Assembly: GCA_021823045.1 (NCBI GenBank)
Contig: JAKAPB010000144.1
Location: 1 to 5,891 of the forward strand
From: Actinomycetes bacterium
Lineage (GTDB): Bacteria > Actinomycetota > Acidimicrobiia > Acidimicrobiales > Acidimicrobiaceae
DNA length: 5,891 bases
Reading direction: 5' to 3'
Below are positions 1-5,891 of this stretch, piece after piece. Both the position numbers and the translations under genes were made by a program. The stretch's first letter is position 1; each line of letters begins with the position of its first letter. The notes under the pieces were generated by a model. That model saw only the letters and a program-made list of their open reading frames with translations, had not been told where the DNA came from and made no database searches.

Positions 1-518
1 CCGATCTATCGACCGGAGTTCCTTGGGATCTTCGAAAAGACATACCATATCTTGCCTATGACCAAGTCGATTTTGATGTGGTCGTCGGTAGCGTTGGAGA
101 TACTTTCGATAGATATGCGGTTAGGTTCAATGAGATACTGGAGTCGAACCGAATTGTCGCCCAAATAATCGACATGATGCCTAAGGGAGACTACAAGGTC
201 GCATCCAAGAAAGTAACTCCTCCGCCGAGGAAGCGCATTGACGAATCCATGGAAGCGCTTATCCACCACTTCAAGATCTATACCGAGGGCTATAAAGTTC
301 CCGAAGGGGAAGTTTATGTATCCATAGAGTCTCCCCGCGGAGAACTAGGCTGCTACATAGTCTCTGATGGTACGGCCAGGCCGTACAGGATGCATATCAG
401 GGGTCCATCTTTCGTAAATCTTCAGAGTCTCCCAACAATGCTGCACGGCGGATTTATTGCCGATGCGGTTGCAGTTATTTCTTCGGTCGATCCGGTTATG
501 GGTGAGGTAGATAGATAA
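1..518 (+). CDS. nuoD: NADH-quinone oxidoreductase subunit D, 3' part (5' end outside window)
   Basis: NuoD is the 49 kDa subunit of complex I. It sits in the peripheral arm next to the membrane and, with NuoB and NuoH, builds the quinone-binding chamber. The frame is open from base 3 (first full codon Asp), giving 171 codons and a TAA at 516-518. Recognisable family segments in order are STGVPWDLRKDIPYLAYD, GDTFDRYAVR, ESPRGELGCYIVSDG, PYRMHIRGPSF and the invariant tail SSVDPVMGEVDR. The tail ends exactly at the stop and in known structures lies close to the quinone site. The family is usually about 400-440 residues, so roughly the last 40% is here. Whether the gene is fused to nuoC, as in some bacteria, cannot be seen. 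The stop overlaps the nuoE start by one base (TAATG), which suggests translational coupling. The coding sequence is intact with no frameshift. Identification is very secure. Confidence 0.97.
   Translation, partial: DLSTGVPWDLRKDIPYLAYDQVDFDVVVGSVGDTFDRYAVRFNEILESNRIVAQIIDMMPKGDYKVASKKVTPPPRKRIDESMEALIHHFKIYTEGYKVPEGEVYVSIESPRGELGCYIVSDGTARPYRMHIRGPSFVNLQSLPTMLHGGFIADAVAVISSVDPVMGEVDR
370..386. repeat. 17-bp inverted repeat inside nuoD
   Basis: GTACGGCC (370-377), one central A (378) and GGCCGTAC (379-386) form a perfect interrupted palindrome with 8-base arms. It lies in codons for the conserved NuoD segment DGTARPYR. The single-base centre does not fit a tight RNA hairpin unless the inner pairs open, and no T-run follows, so it is not a terminator. 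Chance occurrence is plausible in a window this size. Confidence 0.6.
501..507 (+). promoter_or_regulatory. Likely ribosome-binding site of nuoE, inside the nuoD 3' end
   Basis: GGTGAGG lies 10 bases before the ATG at 518, within the codons for the conserved GEVDR tail of NuoD. With the TAATG stop-start overlap it allows ribosomes finishing nuoD to start nuoE. Seen in sequence; the function is inferred. Confidence 0.5.
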
Positions 519-1162
519 TGTCCCGGTTTACTAAAGAGATGGAGAAGCGCGCTCATGAGCTGCTCGCCCTCTATCCGGAGAAGCGTTCGGCGACGATTCC
601 TCTGTGTCATCTGGCGCAGGAGCAGAATGGTTACCTTACCGAGGAATCGATGGTGCAGATAGCGGATTTGGTCGGAACTACTCCAGCGGAGGTTCTCGGG
701 ACGGCAAGCTTTTACGACATGTTGCATACCGAACCAGTTGGGAAATACGTAGTTGGAGTCTGCACGAATATCGCTTGCCTGCTACAAGGTGGAGAAGAGC
801 TGCTAGGCCACGCCGAAGAGAAGCTCGGCATTGCCACCGGAGCTACTACCGATGATGGCATGTTCACCTTGGAGGACATGGAGTGCATTGCGCACTGTGA
901 CCACGCCCCAGCGCTGCAGGTCAACTACAGGTTCTTCGGTCCTTTGACCAATGATGGTTTTGATACGCTGGTCGATGATCTAAGCGCTGGCAAGCTCGAG
1001 TCGGAGGTCCCGCCACATGGGACGCTATCTAGAGTTCAAAGAAAGCACCCAATAGCGGTTCCGCTAGAAGAGATTGTCCGAAAAAGGCGAGATTCAGACG
1101 CCAAAGAGGGAGAAAGGTTGGCGGTGAAAGCGGCCGCCGAGGCTAAAGAGGGGAGTAACTGA
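518..1162 (+). CDS. nuoE: NADH-quinone oxidoreductase subunit E (24 kDa, [2Fe-2S] N1a)
   Basis: NuoE is a thioredoxin-like [2Fe-2S] subunit that partners NuoF in the NADH dehydrogenase module; its cluster N1a lies near FMN on the cytoplasmic tip. The 214-residue product has an N-terminal helical part (about 1-70, with the family segments AQEQNGYLTEE and GTASFYDML). The ferredoxin-like domain follows, with ligands C82, C87, C123 and C127 in the spacing C-x4-C-x35-C-x3-C, so the cluster site is complete. The context ECIAHCDHAP, the following VNYRFF and then LVDDLSAG resemble actinobacterial NuoE as I recall it. From about residue 160 there is a tail of about 55 residues, rich in Lys, Arg, Glu and Ala at its end, beyond the E. 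coli protein (about 166 residues). Start: the ATG at 518 overlaps the nuoD stop by one base. GGTGAGG at 501-507 is a plausible ribosome site with a 10-base spacer. The stop is TGA at 1160-1162, two bases before nuoF. Confidence 0.97.
   Translation: MSRFTKEMEKRAHELLALYPEKRSATIPLCHLAQEQNGYLTEESMVQIADLVGTTPAEVLGTASFYDMLHTEPVGKYVVGVCTNIACLLQGGEELLGHAEEKLGIATGATTDDGMFTLEDMECIAHCDHAPALQVNYRFFGPLTNDGFDTLVDDLSAGKLESEVPPHGTLSRVQRKHPIAVPLEEIVRKRRDSDAKEGERLAVKAAAEAKEGSN
1150..1155 (+). promoter_or_regulatory. Ribosome-binding site of nuoF
   Basis: GGGGAG, 9 bases before the ATG at 1165, is the best Shine-Dalgarno match among the junctions in this window. It overlaps the last codons of nuoE (Glu-Gly-Ser) and supports the ATG at 1165 as the start. 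Confidence 0.65.
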
Positions 1163-1164
1163 CG

Positions 1165-2469
1165 ATGCCACTTCCCCCTTTGAAGATCGTGTCGGCGAGG
1201 GCAAAAGATCCGAAGAATGTGACCTTGGATGGTTATCTCGCCAATGGAGGATATCAAGGCTTGAAGAAGGCCGTCCTGGAGATGAACCCGGAAGACGTTC
1301 GCGACCAGGTGATGCAAGCGAGTCTATTAGGCCGTGGCGGTGCTGGGTTCGAGGCTGGGCGCAAATGGTCGATGCTGAAGAAGTCAGACATTCGTTACCT
1401 GGTGATAAATGGTGATGAGTCTGAGCCGGCGACCTTTAAAGACCACATGCTTGTCGAGTCGGATCCCCATCAGTTAGTCGAAGGTGCACTTATTGCCGGC
1501 TATGCAATAGGTGCAGCTAGGGTTTTTATCTTCCTGCGAGGCGAGTTTGCCCTTGGCTTCGAGAGGGTCCAGAACGCAATCAACGAAGCGTATGATTATG
1601 GGGCGATCGGGCGGGATATCTTTGGTTCAAACTTCAGCATCGACTTGGTTCTGCATCCTGGAGCCGGAGCGTATATCTGTGGCGAGGAGACCTCCTTACT
1701 TGAAAGTTTGGAGGGAAAGCGAGGCTTCCCGAGGATAAAGCCTCCATATTTCCCAGCGGTTATAGGACTTTATGGGAAGCCGACGATCGTCAACAATGTC
1801 GAGACGGTGGCTAACCTGCCATGGATTGTAAAAAATGGAGCCTCTTCCTTCACTGATTTAGGTGCGGGCCGTTCAAGAGGTACCAGAATGTTCGCGCTTT
1901 CTGGTCAGGTGAATCGACCTGGAACCTATGAGCTAGAGATGGCGAAGAATACGTTTAGGGATATCATTTTTGATCCAGAGTTCGGCGGTGGACTGAGACC
2001 GGGGAGGTCGCTAAAAGCGATAATTCCGGGCGGCGTTTCTGCACCTTGGTTGGGACCTGATCAGCTAGATGTCGTGTTGGGCCAGGACGAGGTCGCCGCT
2101 GTGGGCTCGATGCTTGGCTCTGGATCGATCATAGTTATGGACGATTCTACCTGCATGGTGAGGGCTGCTTGGAGAATTTCGAAGTTCTTCGCACGTGAAT
2201 CGTGTGGGCAGTGTACTCCTTGTCGCGAAGGCGGGAGTTGGATTGAGAAGATAATGAACAGAATCGAGTCTGGTGCGGGCCGCGAGGAAGACCTAGACCT
2301 GCTAATGGACCTTTGCGATAACATCGTCCCTGGGGTATCTTGGCCACCGCAACAGACAACAATTTGCGTGCTCGGACCGTCTATACCGTCTTCGGTCGCC
2401 GTGTCGATCAAGATGTTTAGAGACGAGTACCTAACTCACATAAAAGAGGGTGGCTGTCCGTATGACTGA
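1165..2469 (+). CDS. nuoF: NADH-quinone oxidoreductase subunit F (51 kDa, FMN and NADH binding)
   Basis: NuoF oxidises NADH: it binds NADH and FMN and passes electrons to its [4Fe-4S] cluster N3. The product has 434 residues, normal for the family. Visible parts: the FMN/NADH Rossmann-like domain with GRGGAGF (56-62), NGDESEPATFKDH (82-94) and GAGAYICGEETSLLESLEG (166-184); the KPTIVNNVETVANLPW segment (205-220); a SLBB-type ubiquitin-like middle part (about 240-320); and the N3 domain with ESCGQCTPCREGG, ligands C347, C350, C353 and C401. All four ligands are present, but C353 to C401 is separated by 47 residues against 40 in E. coli NuoF. The extra residues carry SWPPQQTT just before C401, and VLGPS follows it. 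Start: ATG at 1165 with GGGGAG at 1150-1155 and a 9-base spacer. It lies two bases after nuoE. The TGA stop at 2467-2469 falls inside nuoG, giving an 8-base overlap. The frame is intact. Confidence 0.98.
   Translation: MPLPPLKIVSARAKDPKNVTLDGYLANGGYQGLKKAVLEMNPEDVRDQVMQASLLGRGGAGFEAGRKWSMLKKSDIRYLVINGDESEPATFKDHMLVESDPHQLVEGALIAGYAIGAARVFIFLRGEFALGFERVQNAINEAYDYGAIGRDIFGSNFSIDLVLHPGAGAYICGEETSLLESLEGKRGFPRIKPPYFPAVIGLYGKPTIVNNVETVANLPWIVKNGASSFTDLGAGRSRGTRMFALSGQVNRPGTYELEMAKNTFRDIIFDPEFGGGLRPGRSLKAIIPGGVSAPWLGPDQLDVVLGQDEVAAVGSMLGSGSIIVMDDSTCMVRAAWRISKFFARESCGQCTPCREGGSWIEKIMNRIESGAGREEDLDLLMDLCDNIVPGVSWPPQQTTICVLGPSIPSSVAVSIKMFRDEYLTHIKEGGCPYD
2443..2450 (+). promoter_or_regulatory. Ribosome-binding site that decides the nuoG start
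   Basis: AAAGAGGG ends 11 bases before the ATG at 2462. The competing GTG at 2450 uses the last G of this purine run, so it would have no ribosome site of its own at usable spacing. The site lies in the nuoF codons for the tail KEGG, and the ATG overlaps the nuoF stop by 8 bases. Confidence 0.55.
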
Positions 2470-5086
2470 TTCGGAGAAAAAACTGAAGCTAACCGTCAAT
2501 GGCAAGGAGGTGGAGTCTGTACCCGGAGAGATGCTCATAGCTGCTGCCGAGAAGGCCGGGGTTCTGATTCCGCGCTTTTGCTACCACCCACGGCTAGAGC
2601 CGGTCGGAGTATGCAGAATGTGCTTGGTTGAGGTGAAGGGGCCGAGAGGGTTCGCACTCCAGCCAGCGTGCTATATTGCCGTAGCCGACGGAATGGAAGT
2701 AGTCACCGATTCCGAAAAGGCCAAGAAGGCTCAAGACGGAGTTTTGGAGTTTCTGCTTGCGAACCATCCGCTCGACTGCCCAGTCTGCGATAAAGGTGGA
2801 GAGTGCCCCTTACAGGATCAAACCCTGACCTTCGGGCCCAGCGAGAGCCGTTTCGTAGAAGAGAAGAGGCACTTCGAGAAGCCGATTGCTATTTCCAAGC
2901 TCGTCTATCTGGACAGAGAGCGTTGCATCCAATGCGACCGGTGCACTCGTTTCGCCGCAGATATCGCCGGAGAAGCGCTGATCGATTTCGAGGGCCGGGG
3001 TGGAGATCTGCATATCACCACCTTCCCCGATGAACCCTTTGCGTCATACTTCTCAGGGAATGTGGCGCAGATTTGCCCGGTCGGAGCCCTCACTACAACT
3101 CCGTATCGATTTAAGGCTAGACCGTGGGACCTGGAGCAGGTGGAGAGCACCTGTGTTAGCTGTTCGGTCGGTTGCCAAATGGTAGTGCAGAGTTCGGAGA
3201 ATGATATCGTCCGCTATCTCGGGATCGATTCTGAGGCAGTTAATCAGTCTTGGCTTTGCGATAAAGGCCGCTTTGGGTTTGAATCGGTTAATTCTGCCGA
3301 AAGAATCCCCTCACCGTATTTCAATGGGGTCGGCGGCATGGTCGAAACCGGTTGGTCTCAGGCGTTGAATGCGGTTGCCAAGGCGGTGAAGTCAGCTGAG
3401 CCAGAGTCCGTCGCAGTAATCGGTGGATCCCATATGGCCAATGAAGACATCTACACCTGGGTTAAGCTCGCAAAAGGGGTGATCGGAACCGATTCGATCG
3501 ACGCTCAGCTCGGCGATGGATTAGATCCCAAGATCGTCGCCCTTTCCGATCGAGCGACGATTCAAGAGGCAACCCAGGCGAAACTTCTTATCTTGATGGC
3601 GGGCGACCTGAGGGAACAACTCCCAGTCCTCTTTCTACGGATTCGATCGGCCGCAAAGAAGGCGGGCTTGAAGATACTTGAGATCTCGCTTTCTGAGACG
3701 TCATTAACTAAAGAAGCCGAAGTCAGCCTTCGCTATTTCCCTGGTTACGCAGAGGAACTGGTAAATGGACTCTTTGGTGCCGAGGTCGATCCTCAGCTCT
3801 TCGCCGGAGATCTTCAAGCTGCAAGAGCACTCATTTCCTCGGTCGACCCCGCGTCGGTGGTGATTGTCGGGGCGAGAGAGAATCTCGCCGACACGTCCCT
3901 TGACCCCGATAGGGCTATTGCCAGGTTGTTAGATGGGCTTGTTGGTTCTAAGTTCCTTTCTGGACTAAGAAGAGGCAACGTAAATGGGGCTATAGACCTC
4001 GGCATGGTTCCGGGTCTAGTTCCTGGCCGAAGCCAAATTCAAGTCGGAAACGAAGCGCTCGGAGCCAGGTGGAAGACCTTACCTCGCAAGGTAGGGAGAA
4101 ACTCCAGGGAGATTCTTGAATCTGCATTACGAGGCGAGATCAAGGTTCTGTTTCTGTTAGGAGCCGATCTGATCAGCGACTTCAGTGATTCAGCTCTTGC
4201 GGAGAAGGCGCTTAGTAATATTCCGATGGTGGTCGGGATTGACACCTTGACCAATCGAACTACTTCACACTGTTCTGTGGTATTACCTGCGACGGCTTTT
4301 GCTGAGAGGCACGGCTCCACCACCAATATCGAAGGAAGGGTGTCGAGCCTGGGAAAGAAGCTCGTTGGTTTTTCTTTGTCTCGCCCTGAGTGGATGATCG
4401 CAGTTGAGCTGGCGGCCTATATGGGTGAAGACCTCGGCTTCGAGAGCTTGCACGACATATGGGATGAGATCCAGGAGGTATCGCAACTCCACAGGGGTCT
4501 TTCGATTGCGGCACTGGGTGCACCTGGGGCCAAGGAAGGCATCGTGGTGCCTTTGTCCGCTTCGAAGGTTCAGATCTCCACAAGGCGGGTGCTAGACCCG
4601 ATTGCCACACCAGGCATTACGTCGGTCGGAGTGTCGGGTCCACCTTCCTCCAGCGCAGCCGTTTCCATCGACAGTGATCTGGTCTTTTCCGAATCGACCT
4701 ATTCGCCGCAACGATCGAAGCTTCTAGAGCTTCTCGCTCCTAATGATCAGGCAAAGGCCGCTCCGGAGGCAGATGATTTCGCCTTAGTGGTATCTAAGAG
4801 GCTCTACGACCATGGAGTCGAAGTGATGTCCGCAAAGCATCTGAGCGAGCTGGTAGCCCCTTCGAAAGGACGAGTTTCTCCGAAAGTTTTGGGACAAGTC
4901 GGCCTCAGTACTTCCGGTTTGGCAAGGATTAAGGGAAATGGTGCGAGCCTGGAGTTGGATCTGGTTGTGGATCCAAGCCTGTTGGATGGTGTAGTCAAGG
5001 TCGAGTTTGACGGGGCATTGGGTGAGGTATCCAAGCTATTTGGGGTCGAGAATTCGACGAGCCGAGTGAAGATGGAGAAAGTGTAG
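2462..5086 (+). CDS. nuoG: NADH-quinone oxidoreductase subunit G (75 kDa FeS subunit)
   Basis: NuoG carries the middle of the complex I electron wire. The product is 874 residues from ATG 2462. In order: a plant-type [2Fe-2S] ferredoxin domain (1-85; N1b ligands C40, C51, C54, C70); the His-Cys N5 motif HPLDCPVCDKGGEC (H102, C106, C109, C115); a [4Fe-4S] domain for N4 (C155, C158, C161, then C205 in QICPVGAL); an N7 site C231, C234, C238, C266; and a molybdopterin-oxidoreductase-like body (about 280-700) with LPATAFAERHGSTTNIEGRV (608-627). A Ser/Pro/Ala-rich linker (about 715-737) leads to a C-terminal domain (about 770-865, starting FALVVSKRLYDHG) like the molybdopterin-dinucleotide-binding domain of the superfamily. 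The Mo-like domain is structural in complex I and is not expected to bind cofactor. The length is within the family range (E. coli about 908). An alternative GTG at 2450 would add MAVR; it is less likely because it lies in the apparent ribosome site. The stop is TAG at 5084-5086. Confidence 0.97.
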   Translation: MTDSEKKLKLTVNGKEVESVPGEMLIAAAEKAGVLIPRFCYHPRLEPVGVCRMCLVEVKGPRGFALQPACYIAVADGMEVVTDSEKAKKAQDGVLEFLLANHPLDCPVCDKGGECPLQDQTLTFGPSESRFVEEKRHFEKPIAISKLVYLDRERCIQCDRCTRFAADIAGEALIDFEGRGGDLHITTFPDEPFASYFSGNVAQICPVGALTTTPYRFKARPWDLEQVESTCVSCSVGCQMVVQSSENDIVRYLGIDSEAVNQSWLCDKGRFGFESVNSAERIPSPYFNGVGGMVETGWSQALNAVAKAVKSAEPESVAVIGGSHMANEDIYTWVKLAKGVIGTDSIDAQLGDGLDPKIVALSDRATIQEATQAKLLILMAGDLREQLPVLFLRIRSAAKKAGLKILEISLSETSLTKEAEVSLRYFPGYAEELVNGLFGAEVDPQLFAGDLQAARALISSVDPASVVIVGARENLADTSLDPDRAIARLLDGLVGSKFLSGLRRGNVNGAIDLGMVPGLVPGRSQIQVGNEALGARWKTLPRKVGRNSREILESALRGEIKVLFLLGADLISDFSDSALAEKALSNIPMVVGIDTLTNRTTSHCSVVLPATAFAERHGSTTNIEGRVSSLGKKLVGFSLSRPEWMIAVELAAYMGEDLGFESLHDIWDEIQEVSQLHRGLSIAALGAPGAKEGIVVPLSASKVQISTRRVLDPIATPGITSVGVSGPPSSSAAVSIDSDLVFSESTYSPQRSKLLELLAPNDQAKAAPEADDFALVVSKRLYDHGVEVMSAKHLSELVAPSKGRVSPKVLGQVGLSTSGLARIKGNGASLELDLVVDPSLLDGVVKVEFDGALGEVSKLFGVENSTSRVKMEKV
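5074..5077 (+). promoter_or_regulatory. Ribosome-binding site supporting the nuoH GTG start
   Basis: GGAG within the purine-rich run GGAGAAAG lies at the end of nuoG, 11 bases before the GTG at 5089. The match is short and the spacing a little long, so it supports the start only moderately. The main argument for the GTG is that it preserves the first membrane helix of NuoH. Confidence 0.4.
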
Positions 5087-5088
5087 AC

Positions 5089-5891
5089 GTGGGAGCTGAC
5101 CAACTCTTTTCACATGGGATTACCCTTGCGGTCTTTGTGATCGTGATCGTCAAGGTGCTTGTGGCCTTTGCCGCATTAATGGTCGCTGTGATGTTGATGA
5201 TCTGGTTTGAGCGCAAAGTTATCTCTGATATGCAGAACCGAATCGGACCTAATCGTGCTGGACCGTGGGGCATGCTTCAGACACTGGCGGACGGGATCAA
5301 ACTCTTCTTCAAGGAAGATCTGATTCCGGAGAACTCGAACCGCTTTGTTTTCAAGCTGGCTCCGTATTTGACCTTGATGCCAGCCTTTCTGATCTTTACT
5401 ATTGTTCCAATCGGCGGAATAGTGACAATTTTTGGGCACACCACCGAGCTCCAGGTAGCGGACCCGCCCATGGGGATTCTTTTTCTTTTAGCTATGTCTT
5501 CGGTGGCTGTCTATGGTGTCATGCTCGCCGGCTGGTCTTCGGGGTCGAAATATCCACTGATTGGATCTGTCCGTGCTTCTGCGCAGATGATCTCTTACGA
5601 GGCCGCTATGGGTCTTTCTGTCGCCACCGTGGTGCTTATAACTGGCTCTCTATCGACCAGGGACATAGTGCTTTCGCAGATGGGCACCTTTTTTAGCTTC
5701 ATTCCGAAGTGGAACATTCTGCGACTGGGCGTGGTGCCATTTATCATTTTTGTCATAGCGATTACCGCTGAGTTAAATAGGCCTCCCTTCGACTTGACCG
5801 AGGCGGAACAGGAATTGGTCGGCGGGTTCCATACCGAATACTCTTCGATTCGTTTTGCTATGTTTTTCTTGGCCGATGTAATGAATACCAT
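5089..5891 (+). CDS. nuoH: NADH-quinone oxidoreductase subunit H, 5' part (3' end outside window)
   Basis: NuoH (ND1 homologue) is the membrane subunit that docks the peripheral arm and forms the quinone tunnel entrance; it couples quinone reduction to proton pumping. The frame is open from a GTG at 5089 to the window edge, giving 267 full codons. Family signatures: ERKVISDMQNRIGPNRAGP (41-59); GMLQTLADGIKLFFKED (61-77), matching the first ND1 signature; the quinone-site loop RASAQMISYEAAMGLS (162-177); and PFDLTEAEQELVGG (233-246), matching the second. FHTEYSS follows at 247-253. Hydrophobic helices lie at about 11-38, 89-116, 128-150, 170-186 and 211-228. The GTG start is chosen because it is two bases after nuoG, has GGAG at 5074-5077 (11-base spacer) and keeps the first membrane helix whole. 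The later ATG at 5179 would cut that helix. The usual length is about 325 residues or more (longer in many Actinomycetota), so some 60-80% is present. GHTTELQ and FHTEYSS fit actinobacterial NuoH. Confidence 0.95.
   Translation, partial: MGADQLFSHGITLAVFVIVIVKVLVAFAALMVAVMLMIWFERKVISDMQNRIGPNRAGPWGMLQTLADGIKLFFKEDLIPENSNRFVFKLAPYLTLMPAFLIFTIVPIGGIVTIFGHTTELQVADPPMGILFLLAMSSVAVYGVMLAGWSSGSKYPLIGSVRASAQMISYEAAMGLSVATVVLITGSLSTRDIVLSQMGTFFSFIPKWNILRLGVVPFIIFVIAITAELNRPPFDLTEAEQELVGGFHTEYSSIRFAMFFLADVMNT

Noticed and set aside
422..727. 101-codon - strand open frame across the nuoD-nuoE junction
   Set aside because: It is antisense to two clearly conserved genes; the translation shows no domain and no convincing ribosome site. 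It is a coding shadow.
2061..2411. 116-codon - strand open frame opposite the nuoF N3 domain
   Set aside because: It is antisense to the conserved cysteine-rich region, with low-complexity Ser/Arg/Pro composition typical of shadow frames.
4075..4097. Possible small stem ACCTT...AAGGT in nuoG
   Set aside because: Five-base arms only, no T-run, in mid-gene. It is expected by chance and does not act as a terminator.
4260..4610. 116-codon - strand open frame opposite nuoG
   Set aside because: It is antisense to the Mo-like domain. Its composition is rich in Pro, Ser, Arg and Trp, with no motif.
2462..5086. Idea that the gene is a formate dehydrogenase or another molybdopterin oxidoreductase instead of nuoG
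   Set aside because: The N1b, N5, N4 and N7 cysteine order can also occur in FeS/Mo enzymes, but the TNIEGRV segment and the position between nuoF and nuoH fix it as complex I NuoG.
5137..5151. Short tandem repeat GTGATC GTGATC
   Set aside because: It encodes alternating Val-Ile in the first membrane helix of NuoH; hydrophobic codon choice explains it.
4804..5273. Overlapping - strand frames opposite the nuoG end and nuoH start, considered as a possible antisense gene
   Set aside because: The Thr/Ile/Asn-rich translation is the mirror of the hydrophobic NuoH helix codons. No promoter or ribosome site is seen.
5265..5696. 143-codon + strand open frame
   Set aside because: It lies out of frame within nuoH, whose own frame carries both ND1 signatures. 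The alternative translation is Ser/Arg/Cys-rich with no recognisable family.

Overview
The window is a continuous stretch of a bacterial respiratory complex I operon (proton-pumping NADH:quinone oxidoreductase, type I NDH). All genes are on the + strand in the order nuoD (3' end) - nuoE - nuoF - nuoG - nuoH (5' part). Almost every base is coding. The gene junctions are a 1-base overlap, 2 untranslated bases, an 8-base overlap and 2 untranslated bases. I see no room for internal promoters or terminators, and no RNA gene, mobile element, CRISPR array or non-nuo gene.

Layout: 1-518 holds the last 171 codons of NuoD (49 kDa quinone-site subunit). 518-1162 is NuoE (24 kDa, [2Fe-2S] N1a). 1165-2469 is NuoF (51 kDa, FMN, NADH site, [4Fe-4S] N3). 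2462-5086 is NuoG (75 kDa, clusters N1b, N5, N4 and a complete N7 ligand set on a molybdopterin-oxidoreductase-like body). 5089-5891 is the first 267 codons of NuoH (ND1, membrane subunit), which runs off the right edge. Together these show the electron path: NADH to FMN (NuoF), through the FeS chain (NuoE, F and G) towards the quinone site, whose parts here are the NuoD C-terminus and NuoH.

Organism: the sequence suggests a free-living bacterium with aerobic or other quinone-linked respiration. NuoE has the 'EC-x-A-x-CD-x-AP' form around its second cysteine pair, a tail after 'LVDDL-x-AG', and NuoH has GHTTELQ and FHTEYSS segments. As I remember them, these resemble actinobacterial complex I. 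GC content looks moderate by eye, not the very high GC of most Actinomycetota, so a lower-GC lineage such as some Acidimicrobiia is possible. This is a low-confidence inference from recalled family sequences.

Assessment: this is a well-preserved housekeeping operon and I found no sign of an undescribed system. The points worth a second look are small: a 7-residue longer spacing in the NuoF N3 cluster region, a charged C-terminal tail on NuoE, the complete N7 site in NuoG, two start-codon choices, and one 17-bp near-palindrome inside nuoD.
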